From Harmothoe impar (Eukaryota > Annelida > Polychaeta > Phyllodocida > Polynoidae): a stretch of 64,000 nucleotides of DNA. The stretch covers positions 12,686,784 through 12,750,783 of the forward strand of contig OX381706.1 of assembly GCA_947462335.1 (NCBI GenBank), read 5' to 3'. The position numbers and the translations under genes are program-made. Under the pieces are notes generated by a model. It had not been told where the DNA came from, made no database searches, and saw only the letters and a list, made by a program, of their open reading frames with translations. Positions 46,154 to 55,424 of this stretch are shown here, piece after piece (the stretch's first letter is position 1; every line of letters starts with the position of its first letter).

Positions 46154-46917
46154 TCAACCTGATCCCATGTCCTTGCACATGTTTAGTCTTTTGATGATTC
46201 CTGGTAATTAATACTTGTGTAGTATGCAATGAATTCCAAAGGGGTAGGTAGTTGTAGCAAGATACTCATAAGCATTTTGATGCTTAGGGATTTTTGAATC
46301 CATCTGACAATGGCCTTATTAGTCCCGATGATATCGTTCTACTTCAACTACCTTTTTATGATTAAGTGAGACACCGTCGGGAAGCACTACCTACTCCTTA
46401 TGATACTGTTCTGTGATCATGTTCAAGATTAATAAGCGAAACAAAGCTGGGAACCTTGTCAAAATAATAATTCTACATTGTCTATTAATAGGTAGAGACA
46501 ATCGATACCCCTCATGTCACTTGTTAATACTGAAGCCACACTTTGATTCATTGCGCAGTCTTCTTAAGAACTTCCCCTTGGAACATCAGACAGTCTTCCA
46601 ATAGGTGTAATAAAAACAAAGACTAGTATTCCCCATTGCTCTTATACATGCAATTAGCTGAATTTTTCTAATAGTGAAATGCCTTCAACATTGTTCAACC
46701 CAAGTGTGATGAGCTATAGACCAATCAAATCTCACCCATGTAGCTATACTGTATTGTATTTGAGTCTGTGTTGTTGCATATGGGCGACAGACAAACAAAA
46801 GAGGGGACAGAAAAGAGGAGATAAAGACCATTTTATGAGATGAATATGATGTGAAATCCTCACTGGTAGTAAGCTCAGAGAGAGGAGCACCAGCTGGTGC
46901 AATGATAAAAATTATAG

Positions 46918-47440
46918 TGTGGGGGTTGTGAAAGTATGAAGTGGACACGGGTTCCAAATTCGGTTTGAATGCAACAGGCTCTTTTATTCAAGTTGCAATC
47001 CTTGGTTCTCATACAAACTTAGCCTCGTAATATTACTCTATAATGTACAATTTTATCACAGACAAGGTTCAAAGTACACAAGCAGCGTTCTCCCTGGTTC
47101 GAAATCAGCAGAGCTGTACAAACTGGCCTTGTCCAAGCAAGGGCTGGTGCAAGAGCCAGGAGCAAGAGGGATGTAGGGCCCTGGTCACAAAGGTAGCAAT
47201 GGTTGTGGTCAGAGCTGGTCCATGGATGAACTCCCTCATGTGGCCAACCGCGGCATCTTATATACCCGGATTGCGGACCAAGCAGTGTCGACGTGGCACT
47301 CCACCGGCGCGCCATCTGGAGTGCCCTAACTGACCGCGCAACCGGGTAACGTTAGGGGACATGGCGCAGGACACCAGGTGTTGCCACCTAGCGTAGAACT
47401 GTGCCATTCCCGCCTCAAAATCACGAACCCATGGTACACA
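46918..47440 (-). mobile_element. solo LTR
   Basis: Read on the minus strand the 523-bp block starts TGTGTACCATGG and ends ACAACCCCCACA. It contains a GGGTATATAAGATG TATA box near 47257 and a GAATAAAAG poly(A) signal near 46985. Near-identical 5-bp flanks (TATAG and TATTG) may be the target duplication. The layout resembles the Gypsy LTR at 2446, but the sequence is different. Confidence 0.5.
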
Positions 47441-48660
47441 TATTGCTTGCATACTTAATGTAAGTTAAAGTGAGGCATCATATTACTGAAGTCATCAATC
47501 TGATGTCTTTTCTTATTTGCATGGATTACACCGAAGTGAAGGATCTTCATTGTATTCAGAGTCCTATATTTTTTATTCTCATTGCATTCTGTTCCTCAGA
47601 CATCATGCTGTAATTATGACAGGCACCTTGCTTAAAAAATACTGATACTGCATTGTGTTTATTTAGATCAAAAGATGCAGTGCAGGATCTTTAGTTTTAC
47701 ACTACAACGGCTATAAGAATGTTTTGAAGAAAATTATAATGAAGGAAATTATAATGCTTGTTCCCGCCTAGCCTATCTGCATTTGTGATTAGATCATAAT
47801 GTATGAATAGGTATCGTGAAAGGAGCTTGGGTTATACAATTGAATTGATAATAGTATGCTCCTTACCATACCGGAATGTTCTACCCTTTTTTATGCTGAT
47901 TTGTATAATATATCTATTCTTGTTGCTTTTGAGGCAAGATTATATTGGTGCTCTGGATGTTACATTGTAATTTTTTATGTGGCCATTGGGTTGTTTTGTG
48001 TATTCTTATTTTGCGCCTTCTATACAATACATACATTAAAAAGCCAGAGGAAGATGTACTTGAACAATGCTCTTTCAGTGCTAGGCTTCCCAAGTGTTAA
48101 TTCTCAGTGACCTTACTAGTTAGTTATCAAGTAGCCCAGTTAGTTATTATGTAGAAGGTACATTACTTTTTTTGTATTAACAAAGTTATAAACGTTTTTT
48201 TACCTGGTACAGCTGCAATTGTTGCATTACATATTTTTATCTTCACTAATTTTATGACAGAGCACAATACATTATCATGAGCTCCTTTGGACATAATAGA
48301 CAGTATTGCACTTTACCTGCTTGCTAAACATTATGGATATCTGAAGACGATCTATGTTGAGAATCAGCCAGCATTAGTAGGTTCTGTATCACCTCTATGT
48401 CAGGCTGCCTCCTTGAAAATAAGGCTACTTGTATGCATTGGTATCCACTCTAGTCCTCACCTCAGAAATAGCCTTAACATTGTTCACCTTCAGTCAATAA
48501 CTACAAGACAGGGGAAAGGGAACAGAATATCACTTCAATTCATCTTGCGTGTGTACTTCACGCACATTCTACTTTACACTTTATGAGAGGGTAGGCATGC
48601 CCATAGCAAAAGTTCCTTCATATCTATATTTTGTTCCAACCACCTTTACTGTGCAACACG

Positions 48661-48910
48661 AGTAGTATATAGGAGCATATTCAGCGCGTAAGAAACGGTA
48701 GCAAGTAGGTCAGTTGACACTTGCAGAACGGAAGTGACCTTTAAGAGCCAATCAGAAGCTTCTATATGACAGGAAGTGACGTCACTGACCTAGATTAGAG
48801 GTCATGACATACTTTACAAGCTTCTGATTGGTTAATATATGTCAATATGACCTACTAACTTTGTAAACACATACACGTGCTATACACCACGTGCTATACA
48901 CCACGTGGCT
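48661..48910. promoter_or_regulatory. Polinton left terminus with palindromic factor sites
   Basis: Within 250 bp of the presumed end are a 14-bp inverted pair, CCAATCAGAAGCTT (48748-48761) and AAGCTTCTGATTGG (48818-48831), and between them a CRE/ATF palindrome TGACGTCA at 48777-48784. Three CACGTG E-boxes spaced exactly 14 bp apart follow at 48874, 48888 and 48902. It should be part of the terminal inverted repeat, whose partner is outside the window. By analogy with adenovirus termini, these sites may aid replication as well as transcription. Confidence 0.55.
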
Positions 48911-49036
48911 TTCAAATGTCAACAATGACATTTCAGTAATACCGTCACATGCAGATGGAATACTAACTTTAGTATTCGATAAATACCGTTGGTATATACA
49001 CAGATACACGACACAATTTGTTTTTTTCATTCTTTT

Positions 49037-49042
49037 TTTATT
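49037..49042 (-). terminator. polyadenylation signal of the leftmost minus-strand gene block
   Basis: AATAAA on the minus strand, 26 nt past the last stop codon (49068). It probably ends the transcripts of the capsid block. Confidence 0.6.
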
Positions 49043-49067
49043 TCACACAAAGCAAAAAGCAAAGCAG

Positions 49068-49415
49068 TTACAAAGTGAATGAGTTATTGGCACAGTTCAA
49101 CCCACACCCTCCTCCAGTTTTAGTTTTCTCCATTTCTGCCTTGTCTTGAACTTCTTCTAGTTGCCTCACTCTGTACATGAGCTGACTGATCATATCAATT
49201 ATTTTATCCATGACATCAGCGTTACTCTTCAACCCGTCGATCACGTCTAATTCTCTCTGAGTGCTGTCTGCAAGTAAGTTGTGTTTAGTACTTGCAGCTT
49301 CTTGCTCTAGAGACTTTAGTATAGACTCATGTATGGCTGGACCATTCGATCGGTCAAGTTGGTTGGCAGTTGGAGAAGGTTGTGTAGAGTGTGTTGAGGG
49401 TCTTGGGTTCGACAT
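49068..49415 (-). CDS. small coiled-coil Polinton protein, unknown
   Basis: 115 residues from the ATG at 49415 (an earlier ATG at 49451 in the same frame is possible). The N-terminus is Ser/Thr/Pro-rich. Residues about 40-100 form a probable coiled coil (ELDVIDGLKSNADVMDKIID). It overlaps the end of the protease gene by about 100 nt in another frame. I do not recognise it. It is the last gene before the shared poly(A) signal, so it may be a virion accessory. Confidence 0.55.
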   Translation of the reverse strand: MSNPRPSTHSTQPSPTANQLDRSNGPAIHESILKSLEQEAASTKHNLLADSTQRELDVIDGLKSNADVMDKIIDMISQLMYRVRQLEEVQDKAEMEKTKTGGGCGLNCANNSFTL

Positions 49416-49765
49416 GTTTCTATCAAGAAGTTGATGCAATGAGCTCCACAAGTCTTAGTGTATAAACTTTGTAGTTGTTGCTTGTTGAACGTCCCACGCT
49501 TGTCTGACGATTTCTTCAAGAACGCTCTGTGATATACACTCATAGGGGGTAAACCATAAGGATCGAAATAGTACACTACTCCATCACTCTGAACATAGAA
49601 AGCTATCCAATGTTGTCCAGGTTGTGTGTGGGGGTGTGTGTTACTGACAAAGCAAGTCAGAGGTGTTGCTTCAGCAGGGCACTCATCACTAGGGAAAGTA
49701 CCTAGGAAGTATCGTCGAGTGTGAGGGTGTTGGCTAAGAACAGTGTTCAGTTGTGAAGTCTTCAT
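49316..49765 (-). CDS. PRO: adenain-like cysteine protease
   Basis: Ulp1/adenain-type thiol protease that would process capsid proteins during maturation. 149 residues from the ATG at 49765; the longer frame to 49840 begins with GTG inside the capsid gene and is unlikely. The catalytic set is visible: H52 (GQHWIAFYV), D68 (YYFDPYG), Q99 and C110 (CGAHCINFL), in the order and spacing of the family. The start lies 4 nt after the stop of the major capsid gene. Confidence 0.88.
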   Translation of the reverse strand: MKTSQLNTVLSQHPHTRRYFLGTFPSDECPAEATPLTCFVSNTHPHTQPGQHWIAFYVQSDGVVYYFDPYGLPPMSVYHRAFLKKSSDKRGTFNKQQLQSLYTKTCGAHCINFLIETCRTQDPQHTLHNLLQLPTNLTDRMVQPYMSLY

Positions 49766-49769
49766 CTTC

Positions 49770-51083
49770 TCAGGCCATGTGGTAGTCTGTGACTGGTAGT
49801 CTGTCAGCTGTGAGTTGGATGTTGTTGTCGTAGAAAGCACAGATGACAGCTGAGATGGCGTGATTTGTAGGGGCGTTGAACCTCAGAGACACAGTCAACT
49901 TCCCTTGCTTCACTAAGTTGATGCGTGGGCATTCAGGAGTCCTGTCTGGAGTCAGGTCGAAAGCGAAGACTGTGTACCCTGATTGGAACTGTTCTAAACT
50001 GAGACCACAATCTTGACCTACAGCTAGTAGACCTGTCTCTCTGAACAAGTTCCTGTAAGCTTTCACACAGTTCCCTGCAGCAAAGTCAGTCTTCACTTCA
50101 TATTTATGGTCATCATACTTCAGACCTACTTCTCTCACTGAGTAGTTCTGGAAGTTGAATGGGTTCTCGCTTTTAGTGCCTGACGCTGCAGTCTCTTTGA
50201 CTAAAGCTAGTAGGACACGGGTCGGGATCTGGCTTGTGTCGGGTTGAGTCCAACTGTACTCTTGTGACCCTCCGTCTAGAGTGTGTTTAGTGACTCGACA
50301 CCTCGTCAGAGTGTAGTTGAATGGCCCGAACTGAGGGTTCATCACTGTTTTATTGTGGACTTCAGCTACTTCGTCTCTCACAGTCACTTGGCGCACGCTC
50401 ATCTCAGCTTTAGTGATCTTCACTTTGAAGTCCAAGTCTGCAGCTTGCATCATGTAGAAAGCTGGAGAGCTACGTTCATATATGAACTTGAACTCACAAT
50501 GTGAAGGGAAGAGCTTGCACTGCTTGAGGAGGTCGATGTGGGGTCTGATGATGACTCCGTGAGTCCGTCTTGCACTGAACTCTTTCCGGCGAGCAACGAA
50601 ACCTGTGTTAGCAGCAACTCGTCCTTCCATGTGGCCAGCTGTGTCCATCATCCACTTCTGTAGACCCTTCAACCGAGTAGTCTTGTCGTTCACTTCAGTT
50701 CCTACTAAGTCTAACAATGTCGATTTCAGTGCATAGTCTTCATTGTTCCCTGTCACTTTCTCTCCGTTGATCAACAGTTGAACAGAAGAGAAGAGGGAGT
50801 GGCCTATGTTGTTCACAGGTGCAGCTTCGTCACCTACTGCTAGACGTGTCCCAGCAGCATCTACAACTTCTATTTCCAAGTACAACTCTGCTTCACTCAA
50901 ATCTGTGTACAGAGTAGTTGGCTCAAAAGTAAAGTCGAAAGAGTCAGTGTGGTCAGTCAAAGCATTGTTAGTTGTCTTAGTGACTGTCTGACTTTTCAGA
51001 ATGTCTTTTTGAGTCACTCCTACTGCATGGAGATCTAACTCTCCTACAGCACATGTCTGGCCATGAGGATGTAACAGACTCAT
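49770..51083 (-). CDS. MCP: major capsid protein, double jelly-roll type
   Basis: 437 residues. It resembles the Polinton capsid proteins annotated in animal genomes as F54H12.2-like. Typical strings are SFDFTFEPTTLYTDLSEAELYLEIEV, broken here as SFDFTFEP and AELYLEIEV, then HSLFSSVQLLINGEKVT and YALKSTLLDLVG. The length suits a double jelly roll. It follows the basic-protein gene by 2 nt and precedes the protease by 4 nt. The product should form the hexameric shell of an icosahedral particle. Confidence 0.82.
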   Translation of the reverse strand: MSLLHPHGQTCAVGELDLHAVGVTQKDILKSQTVTKTTNNALTDHTDSFDFTFEPTTLYTDLSEAELYLEIEVVDAAGTRLAVGDEAAPVNNIGHSLFSSVQLLINGEKVTGNNEDYALKSTLLDLVGTEVNDKTTRLKGLQKWMMDTAGHMEGRVAANTGFVARRKEFSARRTHGVIIRPHIDLLKQCKLFPSHCEFKFIYERSSPAFYMMQAADLDFKVKITKAEMSVRQVTVRDEVAEVHNKTVMNPQFGPFNYTLTRCRVTKHTLDGGSQEYSWTQPDTSQIPTRVLLALVKETAASGTKSENPFNFQNYSVREVGLKYDDHKYEVKTDFAAGNCVKAYRNLFRETGLLAVGQDCGLSLEQFQSGYTVFAFDLTPDRTPECPRINLVKQGKLTVSLRFNAPTNHAISAVICAFYDNNIQLTADRLPVTDYHMA

Positions 51084-51085
51084 GA

Positions 51086-51577
51086 TTAGAACAGTAGTGC
51101 TTTATTGCTAGCACGACTCTGCTTCTTCTTCTTGCGCCCTTTACCTGTCTGCTGCTTAGTACGTCCTGCACGTCGGACTGTCGCACGGCGTTTGGCTGGA
51201 GTCGGTTGAGACACTCTGTTTATGTAGTTCTGAGCTGAAGAATGAGCTCTCTTCAATAGAGCTTGGCTTTGACCTCTGACATGTTTGTTTACACTCTTCT
51301 TGAGTGGTTTTCCAGCCATGACATCTGAAAGTACTCCTGCACCTGTAGACAGTAGTGCTGTGCCAGCTGTCTTAGCAACTTTACGACCAATAGTGCTCAA
51401 AAGGGGGACAGCTCCTCGCAGTAATCCTGATATGATAGATCCAATACCATGACCACGTTGCCTAGCTACTCCACCGAAAGCTGGTAGAACACCGTGACCA
51501 AACTGAGATTTAGCATAGTAAGCACCATACTCCCCTCTAGGGGCTAAGTATGGAGGTGGGCCAAAGCGCTGAAGCAT
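51086..51577 (-). CDS. basic minor virion protein (pVI/pX-like)
   Basis: 163 residues. It begins with an aromatic Gly/Pro segment (YLAPRGEYGAYYAKSQFGHG), then RGHGIGSIISGLLRGAVPLL, a likely amphipathic membrane-active helix, and ends in a very basic tail (KGRKKKKQSRASNK). This layout matches small Polinton proteins compared with adenovirus pVI or core proteins. Likely roles are lining the capsid, binding DNA and disrupting membranes; these are family-level inferences. Confidence 0.6.
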   Translation of the reverse strand: MLQRFGPPPYLAPRGEYGAYYAKSQFGHGVLPAFGGVARQRGHGIGSIISGLLRGAVPLLSTIGRKVAKTAGTALLSTGAGVLSDVMAGKPLKKSVNKHVRGQSQALLKRAHSSAQNYINRVSQPTPAKRRATVRRAGRTKQQTGKGRKKKKQSRASNKALLF

Positions 51578-51584
51578 ACTGTTA

Positions 51585-52934
51585 CTATATGTGGTTGCTT
51601 ATAGGCTTAAAAGCTAGTACTACAGTCACTGCTCCACGTTCAAATGGTATAGGACGACCTGTGCTGTCTCTTAAGTAGATCGCGATCTGTCTGAAGCTGC
51701 TCTTACTCACAGGTTGGTACATCAAAGGTTGGAAAGTGACAGTCTGTGTGTCACCTAGCAGTGGATTAATGTTTACAACTCTCAAGAGAGGTGCTCTCTT
51801 GTCTCCAACAATGTTATGTTTCACTATATCAGAGTATACATACACAGTCTGAGCTCTGAACTTCAAGTCTACTACAGCTTGACCTTCAGTTTTATTCATC
51901 AAGAAGACTCCACCTCCGAATCCTAACTGCACACCTAAGTTAACTGGTAGTTGTATCACAACATCAGGGGGTAGAGCTACAATACACTTCATTGTATACC
52001 TGTTGTATGTGAACACGTTAGATTTATTGTTCTTGTGGTGTGTCCTCAGTTTCTTGATGATACTAGGGTGTTTCCTGTTTATACACTTGTTCAGATAATT
52101 TATGAAGTCACTGTTGTCTTGTAGATATACACCTTGCAGAGAGAAAGCTGTATATGTCCGGACTGCTGGGAATTGAAAAGTGTTGACTAGTTTATCTAAA
52201 TACTTCAACTTTAATTCTATTTTCACTACTCTGAGTTCTTCCTCAGTCAAAACTTCTGACTCTCTAGTAGTAAGCCCGTTTATGAATGCTGCTTTCTCTG
52301 TGTAATTTAAGTTGAGTGAATCTCTCACAGCTGAGACTGCTGCACTCGCACGGTTCTCGGGGTTCAAACCGCGTACTATTCTGTAAGTGATACTGTCTGC
52401 ACCAGATGGCGGCACTTCTGCTAAAGGGTCTGGTTCAGTTTCGGTTTCGCTGTCCGATTCGACACTAGGTGGCGGCGCAGGTCGCGCTACTTCTCTAGAG
52501 CTTGGGTCTGATTCTACACTAAGTCTCGCTGTAGGTTGTCGTACTGGTACTTGTTTAGAGCGTTTGATCTCTACACCTCGCTGTAGACACTTCTTAGCTA
52601 CGCTGTCGTGTATACTTGAACTTTTCCTATTCAACACAGGATCGTTCGCTGTGTAAGGAAAAAAGTCTGAGCTTCGCTTATGTAGTGCTTCTTGTAGTCT
52701 TTTAGCACTCATGACGCTCTTGGGTATAGTTGAGTCTGTTTCACCTTCTATGAACAACAATGTCTCACATTCTACGTTGTACCAACTAGTAGGACACGTT
52801 ATTTCTTGCAGAGCACACTCCATTGGAGTACTAGAAGATACATACTCAGGTAACAATGTGTTGTAAGTTGTCAGAGTGTTGTCTGGGAAAACTTTCATAG
52901 ACGAGTTGCTAGGTAGTGTCATTGTGAACGCCAT
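51585..52934 (-). CDS. minor capsid (penton-type) protein candidate
   Basis: 449 residues. The N-terminus (FTMTLPSNSSMKVFPDNTLT, then CALQEITCPTSWYNVE) and the C-terminal part (VYVYSDIVKHNIVGDKRAPLLRVV in pieces, QIAIYLRDSTGRPIPFERG) match Polinton proteins held to be the single jelly-roll penton. A Ser/Pro-rich, probably disordered insert occupies about residues 110-185. Its start overlaps the integrase end by 16 nt. Confidence 0.7.
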   Translation of the reverse strand: MAFTMTLPSNSSMKVFPDNTLTTYNTLLPEYVSSSTPMECALQEITCPTSWYNVECETLLFIEGETDSTIPKSVMSAKRLQEALHKRSSDFFPYTANDPVLNRKSSSIHDSVAKKCLQRGVEIKRSKQVPVRQPTARLSVESDPSSREVARPAPPPSVESDSETETEPDPLAEVPPSGADSITYRIVRGLNPENRASAAVSAVRDSLNLNYTEKAAFINGLTTRESEVLTEEELRVVKIELKLKYLDKLVNTFQFPAVRTYTAFSLQGVYLQDNSDFINYLNKCINRKHPSIIKKLRTHHKNNKSNVFTYNRYTMKCIVALPPDVVIQLPVNLGVQLGFGGGVFLMNKTEGQAVVDLKFRAQTVYVYSDIVKHNIVGDKRAPLLRVVNINPLLGDTQTVTFQPLMYQPVSKSSFRQIAIYLRDSTGRPIPFERGAVTVVLAFKPISNHI

Positions 52935-54001
52935 TTTTTCACGTTCTTAGCAGGTTCCCACGTGTTGAACTTATCCCCGTAACCTTTCCACTTGACGTAT
53001 GCTTGACGCTTACGACCTGAGCCTCTGTACTTCACTACTTCCTCTATGTCGTACCTCTTCCCTTGACGGACATGGACCTTTTGAACTTCAGGCTGGTAGA
53101 AAGTTCCTTTTATCTCTTCTCCTAGTTCATCTTTCAGTTGGTATCCTTTAGGTTTGACAGAATCTATAGTGTATACTTCTTCAGTCCAGTTAGGTTCGTA
53201 ACCTCTGTTGAAAGCGCGCTTCTTAGCAAGCATGCGCACTTTAGAACCTTTCTTCAAAAGTAACTTGGGCACAGTCCTCTTGTCTGGTGGTTGTTCATAT
53301 AGCCTGTAGAACAGAGCATCAGAGTTCTTGTCTGTGATGTCGACTGGAGCTGCACCTAGTGTCTTATGCACAGTACTATTGTAAGAGTGGACTAGATCTT
53401 GAAGTATGCCTGTCCACTTGTAGTTGTTGAAGTAAGCAAAGCAACGCCACAGCTTACCTTGCAGTGTGGCGTTAAATCGTTCAGCTATAGCACATTTCAC
53501 GTCATCGTTCTCTCCAGTGAACAATTTTACACCCCTTTCTTCTAGATGACTTCTGAAAGTTTGGTTCAAAAATTCTTTTCCTTTGTCAGTCTGGATTTTA
53601 ACAGGTTGTCTACTCTCAGTCATTTTCTTGTAAGCTTCTAATACATCTACAGCTTTCTTACTCTTGACAGGTTGAGCAAAGCCATATCTTGAGAAGACAT
53701 CTATACCAGCTAAAATATACTGGTACCCTTTGTTCTCACGTGAAGACTCTCTCATGTCAATAAGATCTAACTGCCATTGTCTATCTATACCCCAAGTCTG
53801 AGTCTTGTGTCTTGTGAACCGTCTCTTGTAAGGTTTGTGTCTAGTGTAAGCATCCACATCTTCTAAAGCTTCAGCAATGTTTTTTAAGTCAGTCTTCTTA
53901 AAGTGATGGTGTCGCAATTTACTCACGCTAGTGAAACTTCCAGGTTCTCTGACTGAAGTATAGCGATCTACTACAGCTTTCTTCAAAGCTTTGTCCGCCA
54001 T
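52919..54001 (-). CDS. INT: retroviral-type integrase with C-terminal chromodomain
   Basis: 360 residues. The rve core shows D79 (WQLDLIDM), D139 (QTDKGKEF) and E174 (AIAERFNATL). The C-terminus (about 317-357) is a chromodomain: YDIEEVVKY, then AYVKWKGYGDKFNTWEP. In the family it joins the element's termini to host DNA; the chromodomain would bind methylated histone tails. It overlaps its neighbours by 16 and 19 nt. Confidence 0.92.
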   Translation of the reverse strand: MADKALKKAVVDRYTSVREPGSFTSVSKLRHHHFKKTDLKNIAEALEDVDAYTRHKPYKRRFTRHKTQTWGIDRQWQLDLIDMRESSRENKGYQYILAGIDVFSRYGFAQPVKSKKAVDVLEAYKKMTESRQPVKIQTDKGKEFLNQTFRSHLEERGVKLFTGENDDVKCAIAERFNATLQGKLWRCFAYFNNYKWTGILQDLVHSYNSTVHKTLGAAPVDITDKNSDALFYRLYEQPPDKRTVPKLLLKKGSKVRMLAKKRAFNRGYEPNWTEEVYTIDSVKPKGYQLKDELGEEIKGTFYQPEVQKVHVRQGKRYDIEEVVKYRGSGRKRQAYVKWKGYGDKFNTWEPAKNVKKWRSQ

Positions 54002-55011
54002 AACTTTGCTAGTTGACGAGATGTTATACCAGTACCACTCTGTGCAGTATTAGCTTTACGTTTACGCTTTGGTGTTACACTATATGAACGTCTTCTGAAG
54101 GGGGAGCCAGTCATAGAACTAACACTCTTGAAAGATTCTTTGTTTCTGACGAACTTGAGGTCTGGGTTCAACCTTTTAACAGCTGCGATGAAGTACTTTT
54201 GTCCTATAGGAGGTTGCTTCTTAGTTAGACTATTTTTCCGAGCTGCATCACCTAGTAGATCAATGATGTTACTCCCTTGTATACGCCGCCCGTGCACTAC
54301 TAGTTCACCACTAGGAGTCCAGTTGATAGTACCTCTACCTTTGTCAGAGTCTGCTAAGTGTCTATACAGATTCATAGCAGTCTTCTGATAAGTAGTAGGT
54401 ACACGCCTTTGAATTAAAGCATCCATCACCATGACACCTTGTCTACCTATAGGTCCTGTGTCTTCTTCTTCTCTTTCTTCTTCTTCTTGAGACTCATATT
54501 CATCGTCTCCACTAGCACCAGGTAAACTTGGAGTTGGAGTTTGATGACTAGTAGTAGAAAACATATCGTCATCATCGCCTGAAGTAGCTTCATCGTCTGC
54601 TTCTTCCCCTCTCCTACCTCTTTTGTGACGTTGTTGAGTAATATTTCTAGGGTTCATAGAAGAAGCAGCTCGACTCACAATTTTAGCTTTTTTGTATAGT
54701 ATAGAAGATTTAGTCATGAGCTGGTTGTATCTACTGAGTCTCTCACTAGTGTTCAACTGAGAGTCATTCAATACTCTAGTTGCTTCTTTCTGTAAGTGAC
54801 TCAATATCTCCACTAGACTACTGTGTGGGGATAGTTTTTCTCTGACTAGTTGACTCTCATAGAACTGAGTTTGAGGGTCTGGTAGCACAGCTGGAGCAGA
54901 AGACGCGAGTGTTGCACTAGGTAGCGGGTCAGTGTTAGTAGTAGAAGAAATGGGGGTGTCGCTTTTACCTACTAAATCAGGTCTCACTAAAGCCATACGT
55001 GTGTAAGACAT
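53983..55011 (-). CDS. conserved Polinton protein of unknown function
   Basis: 342 residues. It has a long disordered acidic middle (about 145-195, EEEEREEEDTG) and a conserved folded block at about 205-275 (YQKTAMNLYRHL, INWTPSGELVVHGRRIQGSN, IIDLLGDAARK), found next to the integrase in many Polintons as I recall. The C-terminus is basic (RRRSYSVTPKRKRK). It is likely DNA- or virion-associated; no catalytic motif is seen. Confidence 0.6.
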   Translation of the reverse strand: MSYTRMALVRPDLVGKSDTPISSTTNTDPLPSATLASSAPAVLPDPQTQFYESQLVREKLSPHSSLVEILSHLQKEATRVLNDSQLNTSERLSRYNQLMTKSSILYKKAKIVSRAASSMNPRNITQQRHKRGRRGEEADDEATSGDDDDMFSTTSHQTPTPSLPGASGDDEYESQEEEEREEEDTGPIGRQGVMVMDALIQRRVPTTYQKTAMNLYRHLADSDKGRGTINWTPSGELVVHGRRIQGSNIIDLLGDAARKNSLTKKQPPIGQKYFIAAVKRLNPDLKFVRNKESFKSVSSMTGSPFRRRSYSVTPKRKRKANTAQSGTGITSRQLAKLWRTKL

Positions 55012-55013
55012 GA

Positions 55014-55424
55014 CTACCGTTTGACAGCTGATCCTATGAGACTAGTAATAAGAGGTAGTGCTACACCCAGTAGTGCACCTATGAAGCCACCGTCCTGCTG
55101 TAGTATTCGTCTCTTAGCTATGACAGTAATCTTAGGTTTTGTTATAGCTCTCAGCTGCTTCTTGTACGGCGATAACTTCTTGACTGCGTGAAGGTAGTTC
55201 GGTGTCAAGGTTTTGTTCATTACATTGACACATATGACACTCATTAGTCTGATCACTTCTTCACTGAGACCTCTCACTAAATGTTGACAGTCTGTACTAC
55301 TACATTTAGCTATATGTTTCAACAGAGAGTAATGCCGACGTAAAGAAACTAACTTTTGGTAGTAAGCACTTCTCTGACGGCGCTTAAGACTCTTAGCACG
55401 CTTACTCTTAGTACTCCCCTTCAT
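55014..55424 (-). CDS. small basic Polinton protein with hydrophobic C-terminus
   Basis: 136 residues from the ATG at 55424, which overlaps the ATPase stop by 4 nt (ATGA); a longer frame to 55469 has only a TTG start. Arg/Lys-rich throughout, with cysteines in the centre. It ends in QDGGFIGALLGVALPLITSL, a hydrophobic helix long enough to span or insert into a membrane. The gene pattern (basic body plus GGF-ALL tail next to the ATPase) is typical of Polintons. Function unknown. Confidence 0.6.
   Translation of the reverse strand: MKGSTKSKRAKSLKRRQRSAYYQKLVSLRRHYSLLKHIAKCSSTDCQHLVRGLSEEVIRLMSVICVNVMNKTLTPNYLHAVKKLSPYKKQLRAITKPKITVIAKRRILQQDGGFIGALLGVALPLITSLIGSAVKR

Larger units (their letters stand above)
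43680..48660 (+). repeat. host segment, copy B of the duplication, cut by the Polinton
   Basis: Partner of 35470-39880, with block order changed and interrupted by a repeat (44.5-45.2 kb), a MITE (45790-46153) and a solo LTR (46918-47440). Similarity to copy A (GCATGCCCATAGC at 39832 and 48594) runs to within tens of bases of the presumed Polinton end, then stops. Confidence 0.65.

Noticed and set aside
49766..49840. N-terminal extension of the protease
   Set aside because: Only a GTG start inside the capsid gene; an ATG at 49765 follows the capsid stop.
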